NCBI GenBank assembly: GCA_039908535.1
Contig: JAMOAW010000068.1
Location: 1-15,166 of the forward strand
DNA: 15,166 nt
Direction: 5' to 3'
From: JAMOAW01 sp039908535
GTDB taxonomy: Bacteria > Pseudomonadota > Magnetococcia > Magnetococcales > JADFZT01
Part shown: positions 14,701 through 15,166 of the stretch, piece by piece
Layout of the letters: each line of letters starts with the position of its first letter
How positions within the stretch are numbered: position 1 is the stretch's first letter
Position numbers and translations under genes: made by a program
The notes under the pieces: model-generated
What the model saw: only the letters and a program-made list of their open reading frames with translations
What the model was told of the DNA's origin: nothing
Database searches by the model: none

Positions 14701-15024
14701 CCCCACATTTAAAAACTGGCCATGATCCAATGGGTGGGTAATCAAGGGATGGGTAGTCCAGTTGACCCGTATGGGAGCAATCCCTTTACTCTTTTTTGGA
14801 TCAACCAATGGACGATCAGCCCCAGCAGAGGCACAATCAGGAACGTCGGCATATCGCAAAGCCTCTTTTGTAAATCGCTTAAAAAGGCCTTTCGCCACCT
14901 TTCTATGTCCACCTAAACCCGGCCAACTGGCATAGGGTTTGTTTGGCGGATCATGAAAAAACTGAACCAGTTTATATTGCCAAAATAACTCTTTTTTCAC
15001 TATTTCCACCCGCTTTCTGCCCAT
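11725..15024 (-). CDS. cas10: Type III-B CRISPR large subunit Cmr2 (Cas10)
   Basis: 1099 residues, the signature subunit of type III systems. His24-Asp25 (FFHDPPNKPY) is the HD nuclease motif, and CPDHSIWDHLKVVTALAF (187-204) continues this N-terminal domain. Cys492, Cys495, Cys536 and Cys539 (CTLC...CAIC) form a zinc-binding site. The first palm domain contains VIRMDGDAISRLLLG (707-721), and the second has the active motif YAGGDDVLCLAP (797-808), whose GGDD converts ATP to cyclic oligoadenylates. Both active sites look complete. The final helical domain runs to KSGEEEE. The ATG at 15024 has no clear ribosome site; GTG at 15000 (VKKELFWQ) is preceded by GGGTGG and is a reasonable alternative. 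First gene of the operon in the window; no cmr1 lies upstream. Confidence 0.95.
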   Translation of the reverse strand: MGRKRVEIVKKELFWQYKLVQFFHDPPNKPYASWPGLGGHRKVAKGLFKRFTKEALRYADVPDCASAGADRPLVDPKKSKGIAPIRVNWTTHPLITHPLDHGQFLNVGGAESGEQAGRREIKETVIADAIDVAELLGEELKDWGNVDQDRAAFFRIWRRFREELLDKTKNSSLNEALWSEMPSDSRCPDHSIWDHLKVVTALAFMDKNLSAAQQPWLLRFSIGPVGKFIQDSRTSRDLWISSFLLADLVWSAMEPLVEHYGPDCIVYPDLRGNPRVDVWLLGQDAEWLSSGANPASYASLLPNAFTALIPRGGAEEPFLRPLEEMARKCQENVQKRWKELAGVVYDWLTRHVQGGNSWQKIWQRQQEKMPIYTTWSAVEWARLENINNVASLRERALPCQDPSFRQSSNIEVAMDRENIAKRRHRLAPWVNKESWARYEWAREVHAYTNLAYHQMERGFDYALTHHQLLQRHALRKNATPYVLHLEEGGEKCTLCGQRQALSNGSASGVDGLRRQARQFWKIAILDPDQTGAERLCAICTMKRFLVEAGNDKINKKLTALNPSWAGPSSDYNAIVDSGDEVRVPFPSTATLAAQNFLIKVVTTKELEPKLARVVALFKELNLPRTNFPRALFRLSAAQLQTSNIGNAFLMIDTQLSLFPEAIEGRRQKQGTTDEEKIKYNLLKQAVKDLRSEASKLDIADPSTRLAVIRMDGDAISRLLLGEADRVGARWRDVLHPEAVRQIEQHPHLLQAGWGDLLDAPRLIGPSLHAFISRALAEFSHRIVPWVVEREFSGRLVYAGGDDVLCLAPADEAIDLAARLQQLFSAPWLIDTQPTNQPWDWRLKGYSKPYFWEKDEQVDRSRFIIPKMEGDIPIHLPIKNIHLLEPHVLGADAGGFVGSVPIDGHLLPMLGGFQSLSAGIAIGHFKTSLSVLLRESEVLLKDLAKGTSGRRSLAVGHASRNGVKTRFVMPWSERGQPPSAHQLIRTVIKEFRENNLPGRLPYKLREFNLFIQTLWREVEKKTGQDPGQFSETLWEEHFGPLLRGGLNKALDGKRPQALEEVYILWKRGICSYAAAGNLERAVDGLLLCRNLASKSGEEEE

Positions 15025-15166
15025 GCCATAAATTGGTCCAGCAAATTATTTGGGTGTGGATCTTTTAGAACGACACCATTTCAGGCTGCCATAAGCACTG
15101 GAGGAAGTGCATAACGCGAAAGGTGATTGCGTTTGAGCTCCGCCGATAAGTGGTACTGCCAGTACT
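15025..15166 (-). promoter_or_regulatory. Upstream region of the cmr operon
   Basis: The 142 bases before cmr2 should hold the operon promoter and leader, though I see no convincing -35/-10 pair. A hairpin, GCACT (15095-15099) with AGTGC (15106-15110), has a 6-base loop. One - strand frame is open from the window edge to a TAA at about 15067-15065, giving a short uncharacteristic peptide (YRRSSNAITFRVMHFLQCLW), so the tail of another gene cannot be excluded. It does not resemble Cmr1. Confidence 0.35.

Overview
The window looks like a chromosomal segment of a Gram-negative proteobacterium. Coding DNA is of moderate GC, there is a FadE-type acyl-CoA dehydrogenase with N-terminal membrane segments, and one small protein has a classical Sec signal peptide. 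A lineage such as the Magnetococcia is possible, but that is an impression only. All gene calls come from reading protein motifs; no database search was run.

Left part (1-5250). The 3' part of an Rpn/PD-(D/E)XK-type nuclease gene enters from the left edge on the + strand. It runs into the remnant of an IS4-like transposase on the - strand. An intergenic stretch with GC-rich hairpins follows. Next comes a - strand pair read from right to left: a permuted papain-fold (YiiX/NlpC-P60-like) cysteine peptidase, joined by an ATGA overlap to fadE. Upstream of that pair lies about 550 bases of very AT-rich DNA with a 75-base near-perfect palindrome, and then a small exported protein on the + strand.

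Right part (5500-15166). This is a type III-B CRISPR-Cas locus. A tightly packed - strand operon encodes Cmr2 (Cas10), Cmr3, Cmr4, Cmr5 and Cmr6. Downstream of cmr6 lies an AT-rich leader and a CRISPR array of seventeen 36-base repeats (6073-7763). The reverse complement of the repeat ends in ATTGAAAC, the classical type III crRNA 5' handle. The array is therefore read on the - strand, in the same direction as cmr, with its leader at 7764 onward and its oldest spacers near 6100. No cmr1, cas6, cas1, cas2 or CARF-domain effector is in the window.

Three structural features stand out. (1) About 580 bases of nested palindromic repeats, built from a unit with core GGTGACACAATAC and its reverse complement, sit inside the array, replacing one spacer and the first bases of the next repeat. 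(2) The array and leader are flanked by two diverged copies of one junction (3' end of the small exported gene, hairpin, 3' end of cmr6). This suggests the array was placed in, or moved by, a local duplication. (3) The leader is bounded by a 22/23-base inverted repeat, each arm holding a perfect DnaA box (TTATCCACA) around an AT-rich core.

Expected working of the locus, from family knowledge: Cmr4 forms the backbone and cuts target RNA, Cmr5 and Cmr6 complete the filament, and Cmr3 holds the crRNA handle. Cas10 carries an HD motif (DNA cleavage) and a GGDD palm motif (cyclic oligoadenylate signalling).
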